Below, in pieces: positions 1 through 11,265 of a DNA stretch of 59,160 nucleotides. The translations under genes were made by a program, and so were the position numbers. Source of the stretch: Candidatus Onthomonas avicola (GTDB lineage: Bacteria; Bacillota; Clostridia; Oscillospirales; Oscillospiraceae); the NCBI GenBank assembly GCA_018710845.1, contig DVJB01000047.1, positions 1-59,160 on the forward strand, written 5' to 3'. The notes below the pieces were generated by a model. The model ran no database searches. It was not told where the DNA came from and saw only the letters and a list, made by a program, of their open reading frames with translations. How positions within the stretch are numbered: position 1 is the first letter of the stretch; every line of letters starts with the position of its first letter.

Positions 1-1037
<1,037 letters not shown>

Positions 1038-1071
1038 ATATCGGCTCTCCTTTTGGAACAGTTGAACTGCG

Positions 1072-2184
1072 CTAATGCTTCCCGTCCGGGTCCTTCTCCG
1101 GAGCTGGGGGATTGAGCGCCGGCGCCTGCCGCTGTTGGGGCAGAGCGGAGGGTTGCTGACCGTTGAACAGCCGGCTGAGGTTATCGGCCAGGTAGGACAG
1201 CTTGGCCGTCACCTTGGCGTAGTCCATGCGGGTGGGCCCCACCACGCCGATGACACCCTTCATCCCCTCGCCGATATCATAGCTGGCGAGCACCACGCTG
1301 GTGTCCTTCAGCTCATCGGCCACGTTCTCCGGGCCGATGAGGATCTTGGTGTCCCCGTCGCCCTGCATGACCGGCAGCGGGAGCTTGGAAAATCCGGGAT
1401 CGTCGGACAGATAGGTCATCAGCTTGTGGGCCTTGTCGATATCCTGATATTCCGGACTCTCCAGCAGGTGGCCGACGCCGCTGGTCCGGACCGCCCCGTG
1501 GCTCAGGTCCTCCAGCACATCCATGGCAAAGGACACGACGAGCGAGATCAGTCCGTAGGACGAGCCGGCCGCCTTTTCCGCCACCCGCATCAGCTCGGGG
1601 TTCAGCTCGGAGAGGCTCTTGCCGGTAAAGCTGGTGTTGAGCAGGGTGTTGAGCAGCTGGAGCTGCGGCTCGGTGATGTCAGTCGGCAGGCGGATCAGCT
1701 TGTTGTGCACCGCGTTTGTGCTCGTCATGACCACGACGATGAAGGAGTTGCTGTCCACCATCAGCAGGTCATAGCGCGAGATGCTCACCTGGCTCCCGCC
1801 GGAGGTGAGGGAGAAGGCGGGGTAATTGGTCATCTGGCTGACCAGGCGCCCGGCCTGTTCGATCACCCGGTCCAGCTCCTGCATCTTCAGGTTCAGGGCG
1901 CTGTTGATGCGCTCCGTCTCCTGCATGGAGAGCTTGTGCTGTTCCATCAACTCGTTGACGTACAGCCGGTAGCCCTGCGGGGAGGGGATCCGCCCGGCGG
2001 AGGTGTGCGGCTGCTCGAGGTAACCCAGCTTTTCCAGCGCGGCCAGCTCGTTGCGGATGGTCGCCGAGGAGCAGGTCAGACCCGCCTTTTCGGCAATGGC
2101 CTTCGAGCCGATCGGCTCCGCGGTCTCAATGTAGTTTTCCACTACCACGCGCAGGATCTTCCTGCGCCGCTCACTCAGGGCCAA
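1072..2184 (-). CDS. hrcA: Heat-inducible transcription repressor HrcA
   Basis: HrcA represses heat-shock operons by binding CIRCE. The 370-residue product begins with a winged-helix domain (residues 1-75, including ALSERRRKILRVVVENYIET and SSATIRNELAALEKLGYL), followed by the GAF-like and insertion domains. An upstream in-frame ATG at 2226 lies inside the CIRCE and would put the operator in the coding region. I therefore chose the TTG at 2184, which follows a GAGGTGAGG ribosome site at normal distance and gives the conserved N-terminus. The C-terminal ~30 residues are P/Q-rich and probably disordered. First gene of hrcA-grpE-dnaK and autoregulated through the CIRCE at 2220-2246. Confidence 0.96.
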   Translation of the reverse strand: MALSERRRKILRVVVENYIETAEPIGSKAIAEKAGLTCSSATIRNELAALEKLGYLEQPHTSAGRIPSPQGYRLYVNELMEQHKLSMQETERINSALNLKMQELDRVIEQAGRLVSQMTNYPAFSLTSGGSQVSISRYDLLMVDSNSFIVVVMTSTNAVHNKLIRLPTDITEPQLQLLNTLLNTSFTGKSLSELNPELMRVAEKAAGSSYGLISLVVSFAMDVLEDLSHGAVRTSGVGHLLESPEYQDIDKAHKLMTYLSDDPGFSKLPLPVMQGDGDTKILIGPENVADELKDTSVVLASYDIGEGMKGVIGVVGPTRMDYAKVTAKLSYLADNLSRLFNGQQPSALPQQRQAPALNPPAPEKDPDGKH

Positions 2185-2219
2185 CCACCTCACCTCTCTG
2201 TTCCGATGTCTTAGCTTTG

Positions 2220-2246
2220 TTAGCACTCTATTTCCTTGAGTGCTAA
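2220..2246. promoter_or_regulatory. CIRCE operator (HrcA site), perfect
   Basis: TTAGCACTC, nine spacer bases, GAGTGCTAA: both arms match the CIRCE consensus exactly. It lies immediately downstream of the -10 of the hrcA promoter, so HrcA bound here would block the hrcA-grpE-dnaK transcript at its start. Confidence 0.98.
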
Positions 2247-2250
2247 CGTT

Positions 2251-2279
2251 ACTATAGCACCCGGCCCAACAAATGTCAA
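2251..2279 (-). promoter_or_regulatory. hrcA operon promoter
   Basis: On the minus strand, TTGACA (2274-2279) and TATAGT (2251-2256) are separated by 17 bases, a near-consensus vegetative sigma promoter. The start point would fall within the CIRCE. Confidence 0.9.
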
Positions 2280-2378
2280 TAGGGGGAAGTATAAATAGTT
2301 TGTGAACAAGCAGAAAAAGAAAACAGGAAAAAACTGCCTGTCAAAAGTGACAGACAGTTGGGCGGACTGCTAATATTT

Positions 2379-3671
2379 TCAATGGCTTTCGCCTTTGGCC
2401 GGCAGGGCGAGCGCGGCGGCACGGATGGGGTGGGAGAGGTAGAGGCTCCCGAGGGCGCACACGCCGCCGTCCGAGCCGGCCAGACGCAGAGCGAGCGCGA
2501 CTCCCTCCTGTGCGGTCCCGGCGGGATAGGCGGGCAGGCCGGTGCGCTCGGAGAGCATCCGGGCGAGCGCGTCCGCGGACAGCGCACGGGGGGAGGGGGG
2601 CGTGAGGGTGACAAAGGCGCGCGCCTGCGCGGTGAGCGGCGCGAGCATGTGCGCGGCATCTTTATCGGCGAGGATACCAATTAAATAGGTAAACTGCCGT
2701 CCCGGCCAGCGCGCGGCGAGGCTCTCGGCGGCGGCGCGGACCCCTTGCGGGTTATGCGCCCCGTCGAGGACAAAGGGCGGCTCCCGCCGCAGCAGCTCAA
2801 AGCGCCCCGGCCAGCGCACCGTCTCAATGCCGCGGCGGATGGCAGCGTCCGGGATGGCCCAGCCCTCCCGGCGCAAGGCGAGGGCGGCGGCGATGGCCAG
2901 GGCGGCGTTCTCCGGCTGATAGCTGCCGAGCAGGGGCAGGCGCAGGCCGGTATAGGGGCTGAAGTCCATCACGGTGCAGTCCGGTTCCAGGGCGCGCACG
3001 GCAAGCCGGCTGCGGTCCAAAGTCTCCAGGCGCACGCCGCGCGCGCGGGCCGCCTCTTCTATCACCGCGTCCGCCTCCGGTGTTCCGCCGAGAGAGAGGG
3101 CGCATCCGCCTGGCTTGAGGATGCCCGCCTTGGCGGCGGCGATCTGGCCGAGGGTGTCTCCCAGCTCGCGGGTGTGGTCCAGGCCGATGGCGGTGATAAC
3201 GGCCAGCGCCGGGCAGTCGATCACATTCGTGGGGTCGAGCGCGCCGCCCAGCCCCACCTCCAGCACGACGATGTCGCAGCGCTGCCGGCGGAAATGACAC
3301 ATCGCCATCGCGGTGATCAGCTCAAATTCGGTCGGCGCCTCCGGGAGGGAGTCCGCCGCAGGACGGACCTCCTCCACCAGCGCGCAGAGCTCGGCGTCGG
3401 TGATCTCCGCCCCGTTTACCCGGAAGCGCTCATGAAAGCAGCGGAGAAAGGGGGAGGTATACAGCCCCGTGCGGTACCCCGCCGCCTGTAAGATGGAGGC
3501 GATGCAGGCGCAGGTGGAGCCTTTGCCGTTTGTTCCGGCGACGTGGACGAATTGCAGCCCGTGCTGCGGATTGCCCAGCGCGTCCAGCAGGCGGCGCACC
3601 CGCTCCAGGCCTGGCTTTCGGCTCTGCCAGCGGACGGAATGGATGTATGCCAGCGCCTCATCCACCGTCAA
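2379..3671 (-). CDS. folC: Bifunctional folylpolyglutamate/dihydrofolate synthase FolC
   Basis: Cytosolic Mur-ligase-type enzyme that adds glutamate to (dihydro)folates, trapping them in the cell. The 430 residues contain the FolC P-loop AGTNGKGST (about 45-53), the GLYTSPFL motif, EVGLGGALDPTN, AVITAIGLDHTRELGDT, and the C-terminal ligase motif DGAHNPQG. The TTG start at 3671 is chosen because TTGA overlaps the folT stop and a GGGAGGAGG site lies 8 nt upstream. The same frame stays open far upstream through folT and the riboswitch, but that extension resembles no protein and is GC-driven. Translationally coupled to folT, so transport and retention of folate are made together. Confidence 0.95.
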   Translation of the reverse strand: MTVDEALAYIHSVRWQSRKPGLERVRRLLDALGNPQHGLQFVHVAGTNGKGSTCACIASILQAAGYRTGLYTSPFLRCFHERFRVNGAEITDAELCALVEEVRPAADSLPEAPTEFELITAMAMCHFRRQRCDIVVLEVGLGGALDPTNVIDCPALAVITAIGLDHTRELGDTLGQIAAAKAGILKPGGCALSLGGTPEADAVIEEAARARGVRLETLDRSRLAVRALEPDCTVMDFSPYTGLRLPLLGSYQPENAALAIAAALALRREGWAIPDAAIRRGIETVRWPGRFELLRREPPFVLDGAHNPQGVRAAAESLAARWPGRQFTYLIGILADKDAAHMLAPLTAQARAFVTLTPPSPRALSADALARMLSERTGLPAYPAGTAQEGVALALRLAGSDGGVCALGSLYLSHPIRAAALALPAKGESH

Positions 3672-4279
3672 AGCCCGGCCCTCCTCCCGGAGACGCGCCG
3701 CGCGTCGGGAAACTGCAGGCTCACGCGCCGCACCGTCTCCAGCACGGCAAAGAGCAGAAGGCTCTCCATCGGCCAGAGCAGCAGGTTTTTCACCGCCCGC
3801 AGCGGCAGCAATGCAAAGAAGGCCTCTCCGCCGGTGAGGGTGAGCCAGAGGGTGTTGAGTCCCAGATTGCACAGCAGATTGACCAGCCCCTTGGCTGCAA
3901 AGCAGCGTGCCAGCCGCACGCCCCGCTTCGGCGAGGGACGATAGAGGCACAGGCCGTAGATCAGCCCGCCCAGAATCGCGGTCAGGGTGTAGCCGGGGAA
4001 GTAGGCCCCGCCGCCCTGATTCATCAGATAGCCCAGCACGTCGGTGCATACACCCGCCATCATCCCCACCACCGGGCCGAAGAGCATGGACGCGGAGGCG
4101 TTGCAGAGAAAGCCGAAGCCGATGCGCAGCTGCGGCGTGACCTGTACGCGGATGTTGAGCAGGTCGAGGGTGATGTTGATACCGACAAACAGCGCTGTCA
4201 GCGCCAGGGCGCGCGGGCTGCGCAGCTCTTCCAGCGAGGCGCGGAAGGGGTTTCGGGGTTCCAGTCTCTCCTGTTTCAT
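3668..4279 (-). CDS. folT: Folate ECF transporter S component FolT
   Basis: 203-residue integral membrane protein with about six hydrophobic segments, matching the substrate-binding S component of folate ECF transporters (LFVGINITLDLLNIRV and GFGFLCNASASMLFGPVVG are typical of this group). It must share an energizing ECF module encoded elsewhere; the ECF cluster at 35-39 kb has its own S component. The start at 4279 follows AAAAGGAGG; a longer form from 4357 would begin within the leader. Identity is backed by the THF-type riboswitch in its leader and by coupling to folC. Confidence 0.92.
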   Translation of the reverse strand: MKQERLEPRNPFRASLEELRSPRALALTALFVGINITLDLLNIRVQVTPQLRIGFGFLCNASASMLFGPVVGMMAGVCTDVLGYLMNQGGGAYFPGYTLTAILGGLIYGLCLYRPSPKRGVRLARCFAAKGLVNLLCNLGLNTLWLTLTGGEAFFALLPLRAVKNLLLWPMESLLLFAVLETVRRVSLQFPDARRVSGRRAGL

Positions 4280-4316
4280 GGGTCCTCCTTTTGGCAGTCG
4301 CCACATAGAGAGACGG

Positions 4317-4350
4317 AAAAAGGGATGCCTCACCCGCGTGAGCGCATCCC
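4317..4350 (-). terminator. Attenuator terminator of the folT leader
   Basis: On the minus strand a 13-bp stem (arms 4322-4334 and 4338-4350, one mismatch) is followed by a U tract, between the THF aptamer and folT. The 5' arm GGGATGCG is complementary to CGCATCCC at the 3' side of the aptamer, giving the mutually exclusive pairing expected of a transcription-attenuation riboswitch. Confidence 0.85.
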
Positions 4351-4368
4351 GAGCCAATCCGACTATGC

Positions 4369-4490
4369 GGCAGCGGGATGCGGACTGCGCACTGCTGGTC
4401 CCGTGGACCGATTCGTCCGGCGGACAACTCCCCGTTCCGCCGGCACTGGGACGGCACTGGCCGTCTCAACACGCGCAGACCTACTCTGCC
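4369..4490 (-). ncRNA. THF-type (folate) riboswitch aptamer
   Basis: Read on the minus strand, the leader starts GGCAGAGTAGG and closes with CTGCC, forming P1. It contains the conserved GAGTAGG and GCGCGTGTTGAG blocks and the GGACGAATCGG segment, as expected of the tetrahydrofolate riboswitch found before folT in Clostridia. A second helix pairs GGTCTGCGC with GCGCAGTCC with one mismatch. It precedes folT, followed by an intrinsic terminator. Family assigned by eye; a covariance-model search for the THF motif would settle it. Confidence 0.78.
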
Positions 4491-4526
4491 TGATTTGAAT
4501 TTCAGCCCGAACGGACTGCAGACCTT

Positions 4527-4555
4527 ATTATAAGCTCTGTCTCCGGTCATTACAA
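4527..4555 (-). promoter_or_regulatory. folT-folC promoter
   Basis: Minus strand TTGTAA (4550-4555), 17 bases, TATAAT (4527-4532). It places the transcript start just upstream of the riboswitch. Confidence 0.8.
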
Positions 4556-4590
4556 GCGGAAATCAAAAAAAGTTTGGCGAGAAAGAAAAT

Positions 4591-4612
4591 GCCCAGACGT
4601 TTGCGTCTGGGC
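4591..4612 (-). terminator. Terminator of tRNA-Gly
   Basis: A 9-bp perfect stem (GCCCAGACG/CGTCTGGGC) with a four-base loop lies just after the tRNA 3' end on the minus strand and is followed by ATTTTC. Confidence 0.85.
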
Positions 4613-4617
4613 AAAAG

Positions 4618-4690
4618 AGCGGAAGACGAGGCTCGAACTCGCTACCTCCACCTTGGCAAGGTGGCGCTCTACCAGATGAGCTACTCCCGC
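4618..4690 (-). tRNA. tRNA-Gly (anticodon GCC)
   Basis: 73-nt cloverleaf on the minus strand. Acceptor arms are GCGGGAG and CTTCCGC. The D arm contains AGCTCATCTGGTAGAGC, the anticodon loop TTGCCAA gives GCC, and the T loop contains GTTCGAGCC. The discriminator base is T and the CCA end is not encoded. Own promoter upstream and terminator downstream. Confidence 0.97.
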
Positions 4691-4702
4691 GGAACGAAGG
4701 TT

Positions 4703-4731
4703 ATTATACCCGCCGCCGGACAAGATGTCAA
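4703..4731 (-). promoter_or_regulatory. tRNA-Gly promoter
   Basis: Minus strand consensus TTGACA (4726-4731), 17 bases, TATAAT (4703-4708), ending 12 nt before the tRNA 5' end. Confidence 0.93.
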
Positions 4732-4778
4732 GAGATTTTTCAATTTTTTTCCCGACCGGCAGCGGGAGTGCGGAATGA

Positions 4779-4806
4779 AAAAATCCGCCGGCCACCGGCC
4801 GGCGGA
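4779..4806 (-). terminator. Terminator of the ABC permease gene
   Basis: Minus strand 10-bp stem TCCGCCGGCC/GGCCGGCGGA with a 3-base loop, then six T residues, 7 nt beyond the stop codon. Confidence 0.93.
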
Positions 4807-4812
4807 GAAAAC

Positions 4813-5595
4813 TCAGATGGACTTGACATAGCGGCGCTCGTAGCGGTAGATGAGCGAGACGCCGACGGCGGTTAGAAAGACACCGATGACCGTCCAGATC
4901 AGGAACCAGAAGAGGTCGGGCGCGATGTTGTAGAGCAGGACATGGCGCAGCTGGAGAATGATGTGGGCTGCGGGATTAAGATGTTCGGCAATCACGCCGC
5001 CCAGGCCGCCCAGCCGGCCCTCCAGATCATAAAATACGCCGGAGAGGAAAAAGAGCATCCGCATACCGATCTGAACAATATTTGCCAGGTCGTCAATGAA
5101 CACACCGATATGCAGCAGGATACAGCTCAGGCCAAAGGTAATCAAAAACAGCAGCAGCAGGTATGGAATGGACCAGAGCATCAGCGGCGAGAGGGGGACC
5201 TGATAGAGAAAGACGGACAGCAGCGTGATGGCAAAGGAGACCAGCATCTTAAATCCGTTGACCATCATATTCGACAGCACAAAGACAAACTTGGGCACAT
5301 AGACCTTGGAGATGATGCCCTGATATCGCTTCATCATGCGCACACTGCCGTTGATGCAGGCGTTAAAGAAATTCCAGGCGGTCAGGGCGATAAAGATAAA
5401 GGAGGCCAGATAGGGCGTCTCATTCCCGAAAATGACGATCTGCACGAAGGCGTAGACCAGCATGAACAGGACCGGATTGAGTACCAGCCAGATCCAGTTG
5501 AGAAAAGAATTGGCCACCTCATTTTTCAAAAGGCATTTGGCGGAATAGAAAATATAGCGGTAATAACGCCGGAGGTCATGGAAAAAATGTCGCAT
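4813..5595 (-). CDS. ABC-2 type polysaccharide-export permease (Wzm/TagG-like), no adjacent ATPase
   Basis: 260-residue inner-membrane protein with six predicted membrane segments. The start, RYYRYIFYSAKCLLKNEVANSF, and the loop VRMMKRYQGIISKVYVPKF match the permease half of ABC-2 exporters that move teichoic acid, O-antigen or similar glycans. These normally sit beside a Wzt/TagH ATPase, yet the neighbours are tRNA-Gly and a divergent MarR gene, and the unit has its own promoter and terminator. Either the ATPase is encoded elsewhere or this is a solitary remnant that still looks intact. Substrate unknown. Confidence 0.82.
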   Translation of the reverse strand: MRHFFHDLRRYYRYIFYSAKCLLKNEVANSFLNWIWLVLNPVLFMLVYAFVQIVIFGNETPYLASFIFIALTAWNFFNACINGSVRMMKRYQGIISKVYVPKFVFVLSNMMVNGFKMLVSFAITLLSVFLYQVPLSPLMLWSIPYLLLLFLITFGLSCILLHIGVFIDDLANIVQIGMRMLFFLSGVFYDLEGRLGGLGGVIAEHLNPAAHIILQLRHVLLYNIAPDLFWFLIWTVIGVFLTAVGVSLIYRYERRYVKSI

Positions 5596-5645
5596 AGGAG
5601 CTGCTCCTCTTTCAAAGTTCCAGTTAAAAAACAGATAACTGATTC

Positions 5646-5674
5646 ATTTTAGCAGTATGCGTCCGGCTTGTCAA
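5646..5674 (-). promoter_or_regulatory. Promoter of the ABC-2 permease
   Basis: Minus strand TTGACA (5669-5674), 17 bases, TAAAAT (5646-5651), about 50 nt before the start codon. Confidence 0.88.
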
Positions 5675-5837
5675 CTGTCGCAGCCGGAAAGGAACGCACG
5701 GGCACAGAAGACGAACAAAGCGTAAAAAGTGTGTGAATAAAACGTGAATTGCGCCCGAATGCGGTTGACGGGGAATAAAAAATTGGATTAAGATATGATT
5801 ACCATCTGTATATAACGCATTTCGGGAGGGACATAAC

Positions 5838-6263
5838 ATGACGGAGAGCGCAAACGAGATCCTGCACGCATACCTGCGGGCAAGCCGGCAGATGTCCATC
5901 AAGTCGCAGGGTTATCTGGGACGATTGAATCTGACCTACCCACAGACGGTGACGTTGATGATCCTGGACGCGGACGGGCCGATGCCGATCAGCGAGCTGG
6001 CCCGGGCCACCGGCAGCGCCAACAGCACGACCTCCGGCGTGGTGGACCGTCTGGAACGTTTGGGCCTGGCTCAGCGTCTGCGCGCTGAACAGGACCGGAG
6101 AAAGATTTTTGTCTCGGTGACGGACAAGTTCCGCGCCATGCGGGCTGAGACGGTGAACTATGCCAGTGACCGCTTTGCCGAGGCGCTCAAGAGCCTGAGC
6201 GAGGAGGAGCGACAGCGGATTCTTGACGGGCTCAATCTGCTGACCGAGGCACTGAGTCACTGA
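5838..6263 (+). CDS. MarR-family transcriptional regulator
   Basis: 141 residues with the MarR winged helix: recognition region ISELARATGSANSTTSGVVDRLERLGL (about 53-79), wing AEQDRRKIFVSVT, and terminal dimerization helices. A GGGAGGG ribosome site precedes the ATG. Upstream, TTGACG at 5765-5770 and TAAGAT at 5789-5794 (18-nt spacing) are a plausible promoter. Divergent from the polysaccharide-type permease with about 240 nt between, so it might regulate itself and the permease. No clear palindromic operator was recognised. Effector unknown. Confidence 0.9.
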   Translation: MTESANEILHAYLRASRQMSIKSQGYLGRLNLTYPQTVTLMILDADGPMPISELARATGSANSTTSGVVDRLERLGLAQRLRAEQDRRKIFVSVTDKFRAMRAETVNYASDRFAEALKSLSEEERQRILDGLNLLTEALSH

Positions 6264-6338
6264 CAGAGTTCCTCCCCTGCCGCAGTTTTACCAAAACGAC
6301 AGATTTTATTGGCGTACCGGCCCCGGCCGGCACGCTGC

Positions 6339-6372
6339 CGCGCGGGTCGAGCCGATCGACCCGCGCGTTTTT
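6339..6372 (+). terminator. Terminator of the marR gene
   Basis: Perfect 12-bp stem (CGCGCGGGTCGA/TCGACCCGCGCG), 5-base loop, then TTTTT. Between it and 6501 lies the V-ATPase promoter region; a TATAAC at 6445-6450 is a weak -10 candidate without a good -35. Confidence 0.92.
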
Positions 6373-6500
6373 GCTGTCCAGAACATATCGCTGCACTGGA
6401 AAAATCAGGCGTGGTCATGTGCTCGGTTTTGGGGAAGGATATGCTATAACGATGTCATAGCGGAAGAGGCTTTGAGAGGAACGAGAAGGGCGGCGAGAAC

Positions 6501-6814
6501 ATGTCACTGGAGGCGGTCAGGGCAATCACGGAGGCCGAGCAGCGGGCGCGCGCCCTGCTGGCCGAGGCCAACCGGGAGGCAGAGCACCTGCTGACTGAGG
6601 CGGAGCGGGACGGCAGGGCGCTGCTCCGGGTGACCGAAACACAAGCGCAGGAGGAGGCGTCACGAACGCTGGCGGAAGCCGTCCGGGCGGCGGAGACGGA
6701 GGTGGAGCGCATCCGAACCGAGGGAGAACGCGCGTGCGATGCGCTGCGCGCACGCGCGGAGCGCCAGATGGAGCGCGCCGTGCAGTGGATTGTAGGAAAG
6801 GCGGTGCAGGTCTG

Positions 6815-6815
<1 letters not shown>
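6501..6815 (+). CDS. V-type ATPase peripheral-stalk subunit (G/H-like, NtpF position)
   Basis: 104-residue, strongly charged, Ala/Glu/Arg-rich coiled coil over nearly its whole length (AITEAEQRARALLAEANREAE and on), with no membrane segment. This is the form of the stalk subunit called H, G or NtpF that pairs with subunit E to hold the catalytic head. It opens the operon, and its TGA overlaps the ATG of ntpI (TGATG), a sign of translational coupling. Identified by position and composition because coiled coils carry little family signature. Confidence 0.85.
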
Positions 6816-9257
<2,442 letters not shown>

Positions 9258-9294
9258 TGGGCGGGCCGTAGGCATGAAAAGGCGGGATGGACGG

Positions 9295-9894
9295 ATGAAC
9301 GGAATCGAACGGATGACCGGCCGCATTGCCGGGGACGCGCGCGCCGAGGCGGAGGCCATCCTCGCCGCCGCGCGCGCCAGGGCGGACGGCGTCCGCGCAA
9401 ATTATGCCACCGAGGCCCGGCGGCTGCGGGAGGAGATGCTTGCCCGCGGCGAGCAGGACGCCGCGGCCCGCCACAGGCGGCTGACCGGCGCGGCGGAGCG
9501 GGCGAGCCGCCAGGCGCAGCTCGCCTGCCGCCAGGCCCTGCTCGACGAGGCGTTTGCCCACGCGCTGGAGGCGCTCTGCGCCCTGCCGGAGAGAGATTAT
9601 GTCAATCTGTTGGCTGAGTTGGCCGGCCACGCCGCCGGAAGCGGACGGGAGGAGATCATCCTCTGCCCGGCCGACCGGCTGCGCTGCGGAGACCGGGTGG
9701 CCGCGCGGGCCAATGAGCTGCGCCGGCACGCGGGCCAGAGGGGGGCACTCACGCTCGCGCAGGAGACGCGGGACTTTCGCGGTGGCCTGATTCTGACCGA
9801 CGGGAGTGTGGAGGTCAACTGCACCTTTGCCTCCCTGCTGCGCCGGGTGCGCGGCCGGCTCTCCGGCCAGGCAGCTCACGTGCTATTTGGATGA
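9295..9894 (+). CDS. ntpE: V-type ATPase subunit E (peripheral stalk)
   Basis: 199 residues. The N-terminal half is a long charged helix (about 1-95), and the C-terminal half is the globular domain that caps the catalytic head (LLAELAGHAAGSG ... FRGGLILTDGSVEVNCTFASLL). The conserved GG(L/V)IL plus N-x-TF pattern is typical of subunit E. The start at 9295 gives MNGIERMTGRI, close to the usual family N-terminus; an ATG seven codons upstream (9274) is also possible. Confidence 0.93.
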   Translation: MNGIERMTGRIAGDARAEAEAILAAARARADGVRANYATEARRLREEMLARGEQDAAARHRRLTGAAERASRQAQLACRQALLDEAFAHALEALCALPERDYVNLLAELAGHAAGSGREEIILCPADRLRCGDRVAARANELRRHAGQRGALTLAQETRDFRGGLILTDGSVEVNCTFASLLRRVRGRLSGQAAHVLFG

Positions 9895-9906
9895 GGAGGG
9901 ACGGCA

Positions 9907-10908
9907 TTGCGGAGAAAAAGTAAAATTCGGGAGACCGACTATCTCTTTCTCTCCGCGTGGATTCGCGCGCAGGAGAGATCCCTGCTCTCCGGCGCTCAGA
10001 TTGAGCGGATGCTGGAGGCACCCACGGCCCGCGAGGCCGCGCTGGTGCTGGCCGAGTGCGGATACCCGGTGCCCGACCGGGTGGACGCGGACGGGGTGCA
10101 CCGGATGATCGCCGGGATGCGCGCGCGCGTGGCCGCCGGCCTGTCCGGTCTGGTGCCGGATCTGCGGATGGTGGACGTGTTCCGCGCCCCGTATGACTAC
10201 CATAACGCCAAGGCGGTGCTCAAGGCACGCGCACGGGGGGAAGAAGCTGCCGCCCTCCTGCTGGTGGACGCCGGGCGCATCCCCGGCGCGGTGCTGGCGC
10301 GCGCGCTCGAGACGGGACAGACCGACGCCTTGCCCCCGGTGCTGGCCCGGGCGGCCCGGGATGCCTGGGAGGTGCTGGAGCGGTCGCACGACCCGCAGCG
10401 GGCGGACGTGCTGCTCGATCGGGCCTGTTTTGCCGAGCTGTCCGCTCTGGCGGAGGAGAGCGGCTCCGCCTTCCTGGCCGGGTATGTGCGCCTGCAGGTG
10501 GACGCGGCAAACCTGCGCACGCTGGTGCGGGTGCTGCGAACGGGCCGGGGGGTGGACTTCCTGCGCGGCGTGCTGCTCGAGGGCGGGGAAATTGCCCCCG
10601 GCCGTCTGGCAGAGGCCGCAGGGCACGGCCGCGTGCCGGCGGAGCTCTATGCGGGCACCGCGCTGGAGGACGCCGCCCGGCTGGGGGTGCATGCGGCGGA
10701 GGGCGGCGAGATGGCGGCGCCGGAGCGGGCGTGCGGCCGCGCGCTGGACGGCTTCCTCCGTGCGGCACAGATGGTCCCCTTCGGGGAGCAGCCGCTCATC
10801 GCCTATCTGGCCGCACGGGAGCGCGAGTATGTCACCGTGCGCGTGATCCTGACAGGGCTGCTCGCCGGGCTGCATGCCGGGGCAATTCGGGAAAGGCTGG
10901 GTGAGTGA
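9907..10908 (+). CDS. ntpC: V-type ATPase subunit C (V0 d/AC39 type)
   Basis: 333 residues, all-helical AC39 family. It forms the socket between the rotor ring and the central shaft (D/F). Recognisable parts are DYLFLSAWIRAQERSLLS near the N-terminus and FRAPYDYHNAKAVLKAR around residue 95, the family signature. Starts with TTG after GAGGAGGG at suitable spacing; no alternative ATG fits the conserved start. Confidence 0.92.
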   Translation: MRRKSKIRETDYLFLSAWIRAQERSLLSGAQIERMLEAPTAREAALVLAECGYPVPDRVDADGVHRMIAGMRARVAAGLSGLVPDLRMVDVFRAPYDYHNAKAVLKARARGEEAAALLLVDAGRIPGAVLARALETGQTDALPPVLARAARDAWEVLERSHDPQRADVLLDRACFAELSALAEESGSAFLAGYVRLQVDAANLRTLVRVLRTGRGVDFLRGVLLEGGEIAPGRLAEAAGHGRVPAELYAGTALEDAARLGVHAAEGGEMAAPERACGRALDGFLRAAQMVPFGEQPLIAYLAAREREYVTVRVILTGLLAGLHAGAIRERLGE

Positions 10909-10909
10909 A

Positions 10910-11260
10910 ATGGCTCAGATTGCGGTGCTGGGCGACCGGGAGAGCGTGCTCGGCTTTCAGGCGCTTGGGCTGGAGGTCTTCCCGGCGGAGACGGCAGAAC
11001 AGGCGCGCGGGATTCTGCGCCGGCTGGAGCGCGGCGGGGAGACGGCTATCCTCTATCTGACCGAGCAGCTCGCGGCCCAGCTGCCGGACGAGCTGGAGCG
11101 GTGCCGCGGCCAGGCGCGGCTTGCAATTGTCCCCATTCCGGGCCGGGCCGGGTCGCTCGGCCTCGGGGCGGCGGGTGTGAACAGCGCGGTGGAGCGCGCG
11201 GTGGGGGCCGTCCTCTCCGACCGTCCGGCGGACGGGGAGGGCGCGCCAGGAAGGAGATAG
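10910..11260 (+). CDS. ntpG: V-type ATPase subunit F (NtpG)
   Basis: 116 residues. N-terminus AQIAVLGDRESVLGFQALGLEVF is diagnostic: subunit F proteins begin with a strand followed by G-D-x-x-(S/T)-x-x-G-F/L. Binds the D shaft and activates hydrolysis. Begins one base after the ntpC stop codon and ends just before ntpA. The last ~20 residues are G/A/R-rich and probably disordered. Confidence 0.92.
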   Translation: MAQIAVLGDRESVLGFQALGLEVFPAETAEQARGILRRLERGGETAILYLTEQLAAQLPDELERCRGQARLAIVPIPGRAGSLGLGAAGVNSAVERAVGAVLSDRPADGEGAPGRR

Positions 11261-11265
11261 CCGAT

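Noticed and set aside
2185-2226. Upstream ATG for hrcA
   Set aside because: It would start inside the CIRCE at the transcription start; the TTG at 2184 has the ribosome site.
3672-4550. N-terminal extension of folC upstream to 4550
   Set aside because: The open frame passes through folT and the riboswitch, has unlikely composition, and ignores the TTG start coupled to the folT stop.
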